Origin: Tetrapyrgos nigripes | Taxonomy: Eukaryota; Basidiomycota; Agaricomycetes; Agaricales; Campanellaceae | Direction: 5' to 3' | Length of the DNA: 64,000 nucleotides | Assembly: GCA_013368315.1 (NCBI GenBank) | Contig: JAACJM010000049.1 | Location: 1 to 64,000 of the forward strand | Shown here: one piece after another, positions 1 through 10,770 of the stretch | Layout of the letters: every line of letters starts with the position of its first letter | Position numbering within the stretch: position 1 is the stretch's first letter | Program-made: the position numbers and the translations under genes | Notes under the pieces: model-generated | What the model saw: only the letters and a program-made list of their open reading frames with translations | Databases searched by the model: none | What the model was told of the DNA's origin: nothing

Positions 1-1231
1 CTCATTTCGTCTTCCTCGGAGTTTCACACGTATACGGAAGTGAGAAGCACAAGATTCTATTTCGGGGATACTGGATATGGTACATGAGGGAATAGAATCA
101 TACGAGGAACAAGAGAGCATATGGGTATTCAGGGGTGTTCGTGCTGTGGCGGGAACAGACACCCGTTTCAAAAACCCTGTTGGTTAGTGATGTTACGGAG
201 TAAGGCAGTTTGATCAGCGATAGATTGTTGCAAGGCAGAGAGCATAGACAGCGATTCAGTGGATGAGGAAGCAGTGACAGTAGCAGTGGGGCAGAGGCAG
301 GGGTAGGAGAGGGTGGATCATCAGGGAAAAGACTAAAGGTGTCACTAACAGTGGCAGCCACACGTTGTCTACTTCGGCCCCCTCTCTGGGTCGACCCATG
401 TATCGGTCCTGACAGACGGAAAGAGCGATGACCCATCCTCTCACAGTAGTCACACTTGTCACATCTGTGGTTCCCATCTTGTTTCATGTGATCCTTGGAA
501 CCACAGCCATAGCAGTGCCCTGCATTGCCTTCTGGTAGTCCACGAAGGTGCGTCCGTTACCCTGGGACGCTCGGTACAGGAGGCATCAACGTCCATGGCG
601 TTAGGGTCTTGCACAGAGGAGAATCTGGAGAGGGATGGTTTTCCTACAAACTCTGCTAGGGTCTGTTCCACATGAAGTGCTCAGTTGATCAGCTCGTCTA
701 GGTTTTTAGGGCCTCCTTCTGTCCTAGCTCCACATTTGCTAATGGGAACAATAGGTCCTTATGAAGGCGCTTTCAGAACTTGTACTGGAGGTCCTGATCC
801 GAGAACCCAGTCTTCTCTGCCCACATCTTGAAAATTTGAGAGAACTCCACAACTGTTTTATCTCCCTGCTTCAATGCCTCGAGCTTGTTCTTGGCCAGCT
901 GCTGCTCGTTTGCTACCCTGAACTGAACCTTTAGTGCGTGGGTGAAGTTGTCCCAGTTCCCTTCCCAGGGGAAGACTGCTCCGGCTTCATCTGCTCGGAC
1001 TCTGCTGATATGACGAGCATACTCTGCGGCCCATTCTGTGGCAGGTCCTTCCATCATAAGGAGTGCTTCTGCAATGCACTTCCGTGGATCGAGTTTCCCA
1101 CTGTCAAGTTTGAGCCGCTTTTGTTCTCCAGCCCAGAGAATGAAGAGAGATAAGAACAAGTCAAGTTTGGCTGGTTCGCCCTTGAATGGGGCCGGTTTGG
1201 CAGTTTTGTCTGAGGATTCGTGGGTAGGTCT
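1..1231 (-). pseudogene. Ty3/gypsy-like gag remnant, copy A, C-terminal part
   Basis: The minus strand carries a retrotransposon Gag core (about 773-1159) with motifs such as FKGEP, LLMMEGPATEWAAEY and KLEALKQGDKTV. Downstream is a Cys/His-rich stretch (CDKCDYCERMGH) where a nucleic-acid-binding knuckle would sit. Reading frames break several times, so it is not a working gene. The same sequence occurs again at about 58.0-59.5 kb. The copia element inserted at 1231/1232 separates this part from the N-terminal part at 6201-6690. No protease, reverse transcriptase or integrase is seen; the element may continue beyond the left edge. Assignment to the gypsy superfamily rests on the Gag type and the LTR terminus, and is an inference. 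Confidence 0.75.
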
Positions 1232-1465
1232 TGTTGGAATTTAATGATAACGATCAAATTACTAAGCTACTATGCATACGGCATCAATCAGGTACTGCGG
1301 ACATACGGTCAAAGATCATACGGATATACTTAGACTATTTATATTGTTATACTACTTTGATTAATGATATATACTTGAGAGTCAAGCGAGATACGTTCAC
1401 ACGCTCTTACCCCCCACTTTGTGACTCTCACTAAGACTATTCGCTAAGATAACCTAACTCTAATA
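1232..1465 (+). repeat. copia 5' LTR (234 bp)
   Basis: The LTR begins TGTTGGAATTTAATG and ends CTCTAATA. It matches the 3' LTR at 5966-6200 almost base for base. I see two substitutions and one single-base indel between them, in the segments near 1251 and 1310-1322. It ends in TA rather than the usual CA. Confidence 0.93.
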
Positions 1466-1478
1466 GGTTATGGGCCCC
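1466..1478 (+). promoter_or_regulatory. primer-binding site, half initiator tRNA-Met type
   Basis: Immediately after the 5' LTR is GGTTATGGGCCCC. This is complementary, with about one mismatch, to the anticodon stem-loop of eukaryotic initiator tRNA-Met (GGGCTCATAACC). Drosophila copia and yeast Ty5 prime reverse transcription from a half tRNA cut in this loop, so the same mode is inferred here. Confidence 0.75.
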
Positions 1479-1558
1479 GCCTAGCTTGCTATAACTTCGA
1501 TAAACACTTGTTCTACTCTGTTTTACTCTCTACTTGTACTCTGTTCCTGGACTAGTAT

Positions 1559-2879
1559 ATGACTAGTCGACAAACTCGATCTCAAGGATCAGCCCCAGAT
1601 ATCCCACTTCCTACTACCAGTTGCCACTCTAGTGCACACCCCTCTGGTACCCAAACTCCTACTCCGCCCGTATCATCTACTTCACAAGTACAACCACTTG
1701 ATCCTCTCTTCCAAAACCCTCTTCCATTCCCACTTGATCCCATTATGTCTGATGCTGGCGAAAATACTAGGACTGATGTCCGGGATACTGCCCCTACTCC
1801 ACCATCATCTCCTCCATCTACCTCTACTTCATCGGTCACATTATCTATGCCCGAAAACACAAACCCCAACTACGTGATGCCGCTCAGCGACATCAACAAA
1901 GCTTTTGATTCCCTGACAGTTCTTACTGGCAGCGAGAATTGGAAGATGTGGTACTTCCGCGTTAATAACGCTATACGGGTGATTCGTCACCAACACTTTA
2001 AAAGTTCCGGGTTACATCCTGGTAATACTGTCAAACTAGCCTGTTTTAACGCTATTACAGGCAAGATTGATGATAAAATCATGATCCACTACATCGAAGA
2101 GTCGGATGCGATCGAGCTTATCAACAAGCTCAAGCAACGTTTCGACCCTTCATCCACAGTTCAAGAGTCTAACGAGCTGTGGAAACTCTTCAACTTACAT
2201 AAACCAGTCTGGGAGTTTGATAAGCTCCTCGACGAAGCTCAGGATCTGTGGGCTTCTATCAAGAAGAGAGACATAGATGTCTCAGATCAAGTTTTTTACT
2301 CAGCTCTAGTGGGGATTATTCCTCCACACTATCACTTTGTTCACAGTTCTTATGAAGCAACTGTGGATGCAGCTGCAGCTACATGGGATGCCACTACTGC
2401 AGCTGAAGGGGAGAAACCCGTATACAGAGCCGTTGACCTCATTGCGCGGCTAAAGAAGGAATTCACTAACTATCGTTTGAGCAATGCTCGAACGTATCCT
2501 TCGAAGAAGTCCGGTAGCACTAGCCAAGGCAGTGCTCAACGATTGGACAAGTCAAAAGGGGAACACGCTAACGCCGCAGCGCCATTCCAGAAGCCTTCTG
2601 ATGTCAAAAAAGGATCGGAAATGCTTCAACTGCAACAAGATGGGTCATACGACCCAGACGTGCCCAGAACCTTGGACTGAAAAGTCCAAAGAAGCTATGA
2701 AGAAGAAAGGGATTACTAAACAATCCAACAAAGGCAAGACCAAGGAGAATGCATCAGTTGCCATCTCCATGCCTACGTCTTCTTCTTCTCAAATTGCGAC
2801 TACGTCAACTTCGCAATCGGACTGGTACAGTCGATTTCTTTGGGCGACGTTGAGATGGAAGACTCAGAGACTCCGGTGA
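1559..2879 (+). pseudogene. copia Gag (frame-disrupted)
   Basis: ATG at 1559 opens a 373-residue frame. It has a Ser/Thr/Pro-rich N-terminus and then a copia-type Gag domain (about residues 100-310), with motifs such as GSENWKMWYFRVNNAI and LINKLKQRFDPSS. The CCHC zinc knuckle (CFNCNKMGHTTQTC) is in a different frame, reached by skipping one base in or near the A6 run at 2606-2611. A second shift is needed between about 2680 and 2840 to join protease. In intact copia elements gag and pol are one continuous frame, so these look like damage or sequencing errors in a homopolymer rather than programmed frameshifting. Confidence 0.85.
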
Positions 2880-5800
2880 GTCATCATATTTCCCTACCTG
2901 CTTTTACCGCGATCTCTGACCAAGATCATACGCATATCATTGATTCTGGTGCTACTATACACTGTACACCGTATCTTAACTTACTTTTTAACGTTCATAC
3001 TACGCCTGCCATAACTTTAACTGTTGCCAATTCAGAGCATCTAGATCTTCGATTAGCAGGCGATATGCGGGTAGAAATTAGGAAAGACAATGGTGAGTCT
3101 TCATCGATCACTCTTAAAAATGTATACTATAACTCAAAACTTCCGTTTACTTTAATCAGTATTTCACAAAAAGCGGACTATACTTTTACTTTTCATGATC
3201 ATTTATGTATAATACGGAATGACAAGGACAATTTCATTGGCGTTATACACGAGAACGCCAAACTTTACTCCATCACAACTAAAAAATTGAGTGATAACGT
3301 TGCTACTTTAAGTTTATACGAACTTCACAAACAAATTGGTCATATGAGTTATACAAATCTAAAAACATTACTAAAAACAGATAAATCTATTATTACAATC
3401 ATTATTGATGATTGGACAGAAACTCAATGCGAAGACTGCATCATCAATAATATACACAGACTTTCTGTTCCGAAACAACGTACTTCAGAATTAGCAGAAA
3501 ACTTCGGAGACCATTTTCATATTGATATATTTGGTCCATTACGAACTGCCTCTATTGAAGGCTACAAATACTGGTTAACCATCGTCGACGACTGTACGCG
3601 TTGGTTAATATTATCTCCACTTAAAACAAAAGACGAAGCTTATACCCAATGGGTTACATTTACTACTGAACTATTTACGCAATATGGTATCAAAGTTAAA
3701 ATTCTACAATCAGACAACGATGCCGTATTTACTTCAGGTGCATTCAAAAACTACCTGAAAGCACAAGGTACAATTGCACGTTATACAGTTCATGACACGC
3801 CTCAGCAAAACGGAGTTGCTGAAAACATACATCAACATATCATGAATGGACTTTATACTATGTACATACTTAATAGATCTCCAAAAACTGCATTAAAAAT
3901 GCAAACTCCCTATTTTAAACGTTACGGTGTTAACGCAAACTTAGACAATCTACATAGCTTTGGTACACCTTGCATTGTATATGACGAAGCAAGAACTAGT
4001 AAACTAACTCCTAAAGGAAAACGTGGAGTTTGGTTAGGCTTTGACGATCATTCAAAAGGCCATTATGTCTACTTTGGTACTAAAGTGAATGTAGAACGCA
4101 ACTTGCAATTCTTAACGTCCAAATCGCAAGTTGAAGGGGAGTTACAAAACAAAAATCAAGAACCATTAGAAACTACAGAAGAAAATACAACTGAAACTCC
4201 AACTTCTCAGGAACACGAACCTGAACCAATGGATGTCGACGAAGACGAAACTAAACAACCTGATGGCCCAAGACGATCAAAAAGGATCCAAGAAGCCAGA
4301 GGTTTACTCTACGATGAAGTTGAACAAAACATTGCTTTCTTCTTAACAGAATTCAATGTTTACTACGCTGATAACGTTGGCAATCCAATTTCATTCAAGG
4401 ATGTACTCAATCATCCACAACGTGATGCATGGTTTGATTCCATGAAAGCTGAGATAGAATCTCTAGAAAATCTAGGAACCTGGGAATACGTCAAACCTCC
4501 TGCTGATGCGAATATCATTGGTTCCAGATTTGTCTACAAAACTAAGTACGAACTTGGCAAACAGATCAAATTGAAATCTAGACTAGTAGCACAAGGCTTT
4601 AGTCAACAAGAAGGCATTGATTACTACGCAAATGATATCTTTGCCCCTGTAGCACGCATGAGCAGTACACGTTTTATACTTGCGCTTGCAGCTTCATTAG
4701 ACTATGAAACTACTCAGATTGATATTAAATCTGCCTATCTTTACGGAAACGTTACTGACGAGGAAACATTATACCTTCGTCCACCTCCGGGTAATTTACT
4801 ACCTAACTTACCTGAAGGCTACATACTTAAACTCAGAAAAACTCTATATGGATTGAAACAAGCTGGTCGTCGATGGTATGAAAAATTATGCAATATTCTC
4901 ATAAAGTTACTAGGACTTAAGAAGTCTACTTACGATAATGCGGTATTCTACCGATATCATGAGAATAAACTCATTTTAATACTATCTTGTCACGTCGATG
5001 ACATTACTTTATGTACTATCAACAAAGCTACTGCACAAGCTTTTGTTACTGCACTTAGTGGACACGTCCAAGTCACTGACGGTGGAGAAATCCACTGGAT
5101 TCTCGGTATGGAAATTCAACGAGATAGGAATAGTCATACTATTAAACTCCATCAGAAACATTACATTGAGAATATTCTCAAACGATACAATTTTGACCAA
5201 TTACATACACGCCGTACACCTATGCTACCCGGGCAAAATCTTAGCCCTAGACCTGGGAGCGAACCGCAACGGGACGCCGCTGCTATTAAACACTATATGT
5301 CACTAGTCGGTGGTTTACGATATGTCGCTGACTGCACTAGGCCAGACATTGCATATTGTACTGGTCAACTAGCAAGATACCTTAATGATCCAGGTGAAGA
5401 GCATTACGCTGCAGCTAAACAATGCTATCTTTATCTAAAAGGAACTTGCGATTACTGGCTCAACCTAGGGAGCCCTACTATCACTTCTACTTATGGATTT
5501 GCCGACTCTGATGGTATGTCCACGTATGGCAATAAACCAATCATGGGCTATGCATTCAAATTTGCTGAATCGCTTATTTCTTGGTCAAGTAAGCGAGGCA
5601 CACTGGTAACTTTATCAGTTACTGAGGCTGAACTATGCGCACTCGCACATGCCTCACAAGAAGCTATTTATTTGAAAGGTTTTTATAGAAGAAATTCTAA
5701 ATACCGAACAGGAGCCAGTACTTATCAACTCAGATAGTGCATCTACTTTGGCAATTATACGTGCTCCTGAAAGAACAACATACTCAGAGAACTAAGCATT

Positions 5801-5958
5801 TCAATATCCGTAAAAACTTCCTTACTGATCGAATACATCAACGATACATACGAGTTAAACATGTGTCAACTAATGATCAACTTGCGGATATACTTACGAA
5901 AGCTCTCTCTGCTGATAAGATCAAGCGTTTCTCCCGATTACTAGGGATATCCGCTTGA
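2840..5958 (+). pseudogene. copia Pol: protease, integrase, reverse transcriptase, RNase H
   Basis: A 965-residue frame (2840-5737) followed by an overlapping frame to 5958. In order it shows: aspartic protease (IIDSGATIH); integrase zinc region (LHKQIGH with CEDC); integrase core with D (HIDIFGPL), D (LQSDND) and E (NGVAEN); reverse transcriptase (KSRLVAQGFSQQEG, QIDIKSAYLYG, CHVDD active site); RNase H (GFADSD, SVTEAEL). The spacing after the integrase Glu is about 20 residues short of the family norm. Near 5680-5684 (T5 run) and near 5760-5785 the frame shifts, so the RNase H tail (LINSDSASTLAI, then VKHVSTNDQLADILTKAL) is read in three pieces. The copy is therefore defective as written. 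Confidence 0.93.
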
Positions 5959-5965
5959 AGGGGAG
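5957..5965 (+). other. polypurine tract of copia element
   Basis: GAAGGGGAG directly precedes the TGTTGG start of the 3' LTR, where plus-strand priming is expected in LTR retrotransposons. Confidence 0.8.
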
Positions 5966-6200
5966 TGTTGGAATTTAATGATAACAATCAAATTACTAAG
6001 CTACTATGCATACGGCATCAATCAGGTACTGCGGACATACGGTCAAATGATCATATGGATATACTTAGACTATTTATATTGTTATACTACTTTGATTAAT
6101 GATATATACTTGAGAGTCAAGCGAGATACGTTCACACGCTCTTACCCCCCACTTTGTGACTCTCACTAAGACTATTCGCTAAGATAACCTAACTCTAATA
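5966..6200 (+). repeat. copia 3' LTR (235 bp)
   Basis: Near-identical direct repeat of 1232-1465. It is followed at 6201-6205 by GGTCT, the second copy of the target duplication. Confidence 0.93.
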
Positions 6201-6690
6201 GGTCTATTGACCAAATTGGTGATTGCCTGCTGCAGCTGGTTCTGGTTGTTGACCAGAGCCTGGAGGAGGTTTTCAAGGGCGGCGGAGGACATGTCGATGT
6301 CAGTGATTGGGGAAGCAATGGGACTGAGTGGGGCTGGTGACACGGGAAGAGGGGATGGATTGGGTATGAGTGTAGGACTGGACAGGCTGTTGGTATGGCA
6401 GAAGGTGGAGCAGATAGCAGTAGTGGGGTGTGAGTGATGTCTGGTGATGGAACAGTGGAAGTACTAGATTCAGGACCGGAGAATGGCAGGTGGCTAAAGG
6501 CAAGGCGTAGGAAGTGGGAGCAGAGTAGGGCTGGATTGCTGGGTAGGATTATACTGTTTTCTCCTTCCCAGAAGTAGTAGTGGACCTGGGGATGGAGTGA
6601 TGAGCGTGAGGACAAGGCTGTTGCTGGCAGTTGTTGTAGAGTTCTTCTCCGTTTTCAAGGTAGCTGTCGATATCAAAGCTGACGTGCTTC
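6201..6690 (-). pseudogene. gypsy-like gag remnant, copy A, N-terminal part
   Basis: Minus-strand remnant of the Gag N-terminus, Pro/Ser-rich, with the segment DIDMSS followed by a short coiled-coil-like stretch (ENLLQAL). It continues the gag seen at 1-1231 on the other side of the copia insertion. The equivalent unbroken sequence is at about 59.04-59.5 kb. Several frame breaks are present. Confidence 0.7.
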
Positions 6691-7351
6691 TGATCTGTTA
6701 AGTCAAGACCGTGTAGCCAATCTACACAGAGCAGTGGTGTCGGAGACAGTGGGGGAGATGCAGAGACAGATGAATCAGAGACTGAGGATGGTGCAGCGTA
6801 TCATCCAGATGTGGTGACAGTAGCACCTGCAAGGGCGACCTATATGGAGGTCACCGGTGCAGTAAGGGATCTTGACCTAATGTCACAAAGAGGCGAGCAC
6901 TTTAGATAGCGATAACGAGGAGCTACGGGCTCGACTCAACTAACAGACAGCAGTAAGTACTGGAACTGGTCCCAACGACAAAGAATGTATTAAATACCTA
7001 ACAGACAGCAGTAAGTACTGGAACTACAGTGCCCATCAGTAAAGGTGAAAGAAGTAATGAAAAGGGGAATACACACCTGGTCCCAATGACGAAGAGGTCA
7101 AGATGGGAAACCAGGTGTCAGGGCAGGGTTTATATATGTAAAAGTAAAGCTGTAAAGAAAGCTGTAAAGAAAGCTGTAAAGGAAGCTGTAAAGGAAGCTG
7201 TAAAGGAAGCTGTCAAGAAGCTGTATCGAAGCTGTATCGGAGAAATGAAAGGTCCGGTGCATAACATGTGGAACGAGGGTCAAATGGTGTAAAGACCCGA
7301 GGATACAGAGATAAGAAGAAATAAATAGTACCACATATAGACGTCATGACA
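6691..7351 (-). repeat. gypsy-like leader and LTR, copy A
   Basis: On the minus strand the LTR would begin TGTCATGACG at 7351, a start shared exactly with copy B at 60021. It holds a TATATAAA box on the minus strand (about 7130-7138). A 26-bp direct repeat (AACAGACAGCAGTAAGTACT...) is present at about 6949 and 7000. The inner LTR boundary is not certain, so leader (from 6691) and LTR are listed together. No target duplication can be checked because the far end is not in the window. Confidence 0.6.
7147..7222. repeat. 12-bp tandem repeat in the gypsy-like LTR
   Basis: About six units of GCTGTAAAGRAA, then decaying units. Copy B at about 59889-59912 has only one to two units and also lacks about 87 bp just before it, so this part of the LTR varies in length between copies. 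Confidence 0.85.
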
Positions 7352-8712
7352 ACAAGTAGAATTCACCATAATAAGCATATTACATGCTCAGAGTGAAAGA
7401 CAGCCACTGGGCAAGCTGTTGTGGTTTAACTGGAAGCAAGAGGAATGATACGAGCCATGGGTAGTGTGACCAGAGGAGCCATGTGTCGATTGGACACCTC
7501 ATCGAGAAGATGGAGGACGAGAAGTGTTCCAATGAGGGCGTGTGGATATAGATGGTGGTGGTAGAGAGTTAAGAGGGAAAAACTCAATGTGTCAACATTT
7601 GACACATGCTTTGTTTGCCAAAGGCTTCTGGCAAACAAACAATGATGTAGCCCTGGCTGCCCAACAACTTTGCTGGGATAACACAACAAGGGGACCAGAT
7701 TCTGCTATGTATGGCTTTCCGCAATGTACTGCCAACATCAGCTTTACAGACCTCAATGTCCATGTCAGTCAATGGATTATCAGAAGATGGATGTTCCAAG
7801 GGCTATTATCAACATTCTGAGGAACTTTGAGGGATTAGTGAAGGATGGTCGTTCTTGGTCCTCCTGGAAGGTTCGTAGTGCATTGTGCTGGAAAGCATAC
7901 TTTCACTGACACGTCTCTCTCTGCAGCTGCACAACCCTTCTCAAGGCCATTGCCCAACCATTGCCTCACTGTCCCTGTCACATGATCATACACTTCAAAA
8001 TGTTCAATGCAAATGCCCACACCCCAATCAGCATACACCTCATTTCTCATTTTGTTTTACTTCTTTGCCAAACACAACACATTTCCATTCCTCCCCTTCC
8101 TAACCAACCAACTCTTTACCATATTCACGCACATGCCCATGTCCATTAATACCTTTACACTGACCCCTCCTTGTCCTTGTCCTTGTCCATCCTCCCATCC
8201 CATCCCCATTCCCATTCCTGTTCCTGTTCCATTCTTGTTTCTTTGTGTTTGTGTTTGTACTCTTGGCATATTTACGCTTCTTTCTGTGATGCACTCTCCA
8301 TCTCTGCTTCCCTCTGCTATGTTGATGGATGCATGGCCCCTCAATCATTAACAACAAGGACATCTTGGCCGAAAGTTTTCTTTCCTTCCTTTATGTTTCT
8401 GCTGTTAGTTCTCGATTTTGTGTTCATTTCATCTCATCAAAGTCTTGTATCTCCTACTGGGCCTTGCTACCCCTCTTTTCTCCTTGGAAATTGGAATATG
8501 CCTGCATAGCCTTGTCATTCACAACATCTGTAACATGTAGTAGTACTACAATGGACGCATTTGAGATTGAAACAGATGTATGGGCTGGTTGCTTCCAATA
8601 TCCATAGTCTCAGTTGCTACGAATTTCTTTCTCGAAACCAAGGCATGTTGACTTTTTGAGATTTTCACCTGTTTCCTTATTTACAATACTGACTTTTACT
8701 CATTTTTCTTAG
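7352..8712. other. no confident gene
   Basis: AT-rich sequence between the LTR and the ALG12-like fragment. Short frames on both strands show no family I recognise. Low-complexity CCATTCC/CCTGTTCC-like runs lie around 8170-8240. The first exon of the ALG12-like gene would be expected here, but I could not find a convincing match. Confidence 0.5.
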
Positions 8713-9855
8713 TACAATCATATCATTTTCCCCAGTCCAGTTCCCTGAACGTGTATTGGGAGCATTATTGACCATAATACATCTCAACTCTTCATTTTGA
8801 TTTGTTTCTAGCAAATCTGACCTTCAAATTGTCAGTGCAAGGTTTCCTTTCTTTGCTCAAGACAGTCAGATTTTCAAGCTGATCATTGCTCTGCAGTATG
8901 CCTAGTTTTATCAATGCTCAATGCTATCGGACTCTGCCTCATATGACAAGCAGCACAAAAGCACTTTGGGAGGCTCACTGGATTCCTGTATGCTACCCTC
9001 ACAGTATTGTGATTCCACATACCATTCTGGATGGGCAGGACACTTCCCAATATGTCTTTGCTGCTTTCAGGTATCTCTATTCATTCATATCAGAAATTCC
9101 AAATGAAATGATGACCCATTTTGCTTCTTCACCATAGTAAACATTGTCTACTATCTGCTCCTTGACCACGCTCCTCATATTTGTTGACCATTGCCATGCA
9201 GGGTGGATGTATCAATTTGGCAGCATCAACAATAATTCTCTGCTCAGATGTGGCAAGGTTACATCTCATTTTTGGGTGTGTTCAGAACTGGTATGCTGGC
9301 TGGTTTGGCGTCTATTGGTGAGATCTTTCCTTCAAGATATTTGGTTGAAATAAACTCCAGGATAGCATTAACCACCGTTATTCATAAACATTCCCAATGC
9401 CTTTGTGGCTGGAGTTCACTTCTTTCATCTTCAATGTCATTGAAGGGAAATCTTCCGATTGGGGTGTTACTGGGCTCACTAGGTGACAGGAGAGTTAGGG
9501 GATTCCTGATTCAGTATGCCACATTCATCCTTGATTAGTGGACTACCACATAAGGAGTAGAGGTTCATTGTGTACATCATTCCACTGGTCAAGGGGTGCT
9601 ATGTGGTTGTAACTTGTAAGTGATCTCAACTTCCTTTGGCAGGTGCATAGCTTTCACCATTCTAACGATTTACCAGGTTATCTCACCCAAGATCCAACCT
9701 ATTGGGCCAATTTGCTTTTTGAATGACTGTTGTTATGATTTTGGCAGATGTGATCATTGCCATGCACTTGGCAACTGCTTCAATTGTGAACTACCCAGGA
9801 AGGGAAGCTATGGCTGTCTTCAATGACAAGTATCCCCTTGTAGTTGGTGGAAGAG
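8713..9855 (+). pseudogene. ALG12-like alpha-1,6-mannosyltransferase fragment (decayed)
   Basis: Exon-like pieces in the right order match ALG12, the ER membrane enzyme that adds the eighth mannose to the dolichol-linked N-glycan precursor. They read YNHIIFPSPVP then TCIGS (from 8713); LSMLNAIGLCLI and FWMGRTLPNM (about 8897-9090); GYISFLGVFRTGMLAGLASIG (about 9247-9310); FNVIEGKSSDWGV (about 9425-9470); and IAMHLATASIVNYPGREAM (9748-9855). These correspond to the family motifs YDHxxFPGxVPRT, RTLPNxFAL, FNVxxxKSSxWG and NYPG. In-frame stops sit at 8746-8748, 8944-8946 and 9010-9012, and the C-terminal end is missing. Introns are retained, so it derives from genomic DNA and not from an mRNA. 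It may be a captured or duplicated gene fragment; a working ALG12 should exist elsewhere. Confidence 0.78.
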
Positions 9856-10319
9856 GTAAGCAAAATTCCCATTCTAATGCTTAGATCCTCGTTGAAGTTC
9901 TGTGGTTCAATCATCTCAAATCTCGCAGTCAAAACTAGCAATCTCTCGCCCACCATTCCATGCTGCACTCACCTAAATTTGAGCTAGGTTGAGCAGAGCT
10001 AGGCTTAGTCCAGCTTTGGCACGGATGGAGTCAGTAACTCAATCTCTGTTCATATGTATAAATAAGTATGAATATATAGAGATAGAACTTGTTAGAAAGA
10101 ACTGACAGCAAGATAGCTGTCATTGCCCTCCACTGTTTGACGATGGCAGGATGGTCAGAAGCTGCTTTAGGCAAGCCAGATTGCAGGTCAGTAGGGAGTA
10201 CATTGGTGGGTTTGAGATAGAGGATGCCCAGGTCCATGAAGAGGCTGCCTATGAGCACAAGAAGGAGTGAAGCAGTTGAGAGTACAACTTGCACTTTTAT
10301 CTACTGCTTGAATATCAGT
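9856..10319 (-). other. unidentified coding-like remnant
   Basis: A minus-strand frame (10031-10294) has a hydrophobic segment (LLLVLIGSLFMDLGILYL) followed by an ordered-looking stretch (NVLPTDLQSGLPKAASDHP). I do not recognise the family. It lies between the ALG12-like fragment and a palindrome-rich field, so it may be another gene fragment carried by mobile DNA. Confidence 0.3.
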
Positions 10320-10770
10320 GGTTCTGCTAAATTATAAAGGCCTTATAGTGTGTATAATTGTTCCATTGGATACAATGTGATTGGCACACCTTTATAGTGT
10401 GGTTTTAAAGTGCACAATGGTTTTACCTTGTTATAATGCCATTACAACTATCAAAAATGTTCTGGACATTATCATCATTGAAATTGTTTTGTAAGTGATA
10501 AGGGGATTCCAACCCTGAGCACTATTATTATCAATTGAAATAATGATGAGGCTTACAATGCTATTATAATCATATTATAGTGGCATTATAACATCCCAAA
10601 TGTTATAACAGGATTACAATAGGTATTATAATCATATTATAGTGCCCCAAATAGTTATGCTTGATGGTAATGAGTCTACAATCTGGCCAGCCAGATTATA
10701 ACTACATGGTAAAGTAGTACAAGTATTGTATTACTTTATGATCCCCATAATGGGATTATAACAGAGTGTA
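10320..10770. repeat. AT-rich field of TTATAA-type palindromes
   Basis: About 450 bp made of TTATAA-containing motifs in both orientations. The 21-bp sequence TATTATAATCATATTATAG+TG occurs exactly twice, at 10562-10582 and 10624-10644 (62-bp spacing). Related forms such as GCATTATAAC, GGATTACAAT and GGGATTATAAC surround it. Such fields resemble the subterminal repeats of some DNA transposons, but I find no matching end or transposase. Confidence 0.6.

Larger units (their letters stand above)
1232..6200 (+). mobile_element. Ty1/copia LTR retrotransposon, nested in gypsy-like gag
   Basis: A complete-length copia element of about 5.0 kb. It has two LTRs starting TGTTGG, a primer-binding site, gag, protease-integrase-RT-RNase H order and a polypurine tract. 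The 5-bp target duplication GGTCT lies at 1227-1231 and 6201-6205. The duplication restores the gag sequence seen uninterrupted in copy B near 59.04 kb, so the insertion is younger than the gypsy-like copy. The two LTRs differ at about three places in 235 bp, which suggests recent insertion. The coding part nevertheless has four frame breaks and an in-frame gap in integrase, so this copy is probably not autonomous. Confidence 0.95.

Noticed and set aside
2600..2620. Programmed +1 frameshift between Gag and the zinc knuckle of the copia element
   Set aside because: Copia elements normally use one gag-pol frame, and two to three further unprogrammed breaks exist in the same copy, so mutation or homopolymer error is the simpler reading.
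7029..7292. Lys/Ala repeat protein (KAVKKAVKEAV)
   Set aside because: It is the translation of the 12-bp tandem array inside the LTR; copy B lacks the array and the frame.
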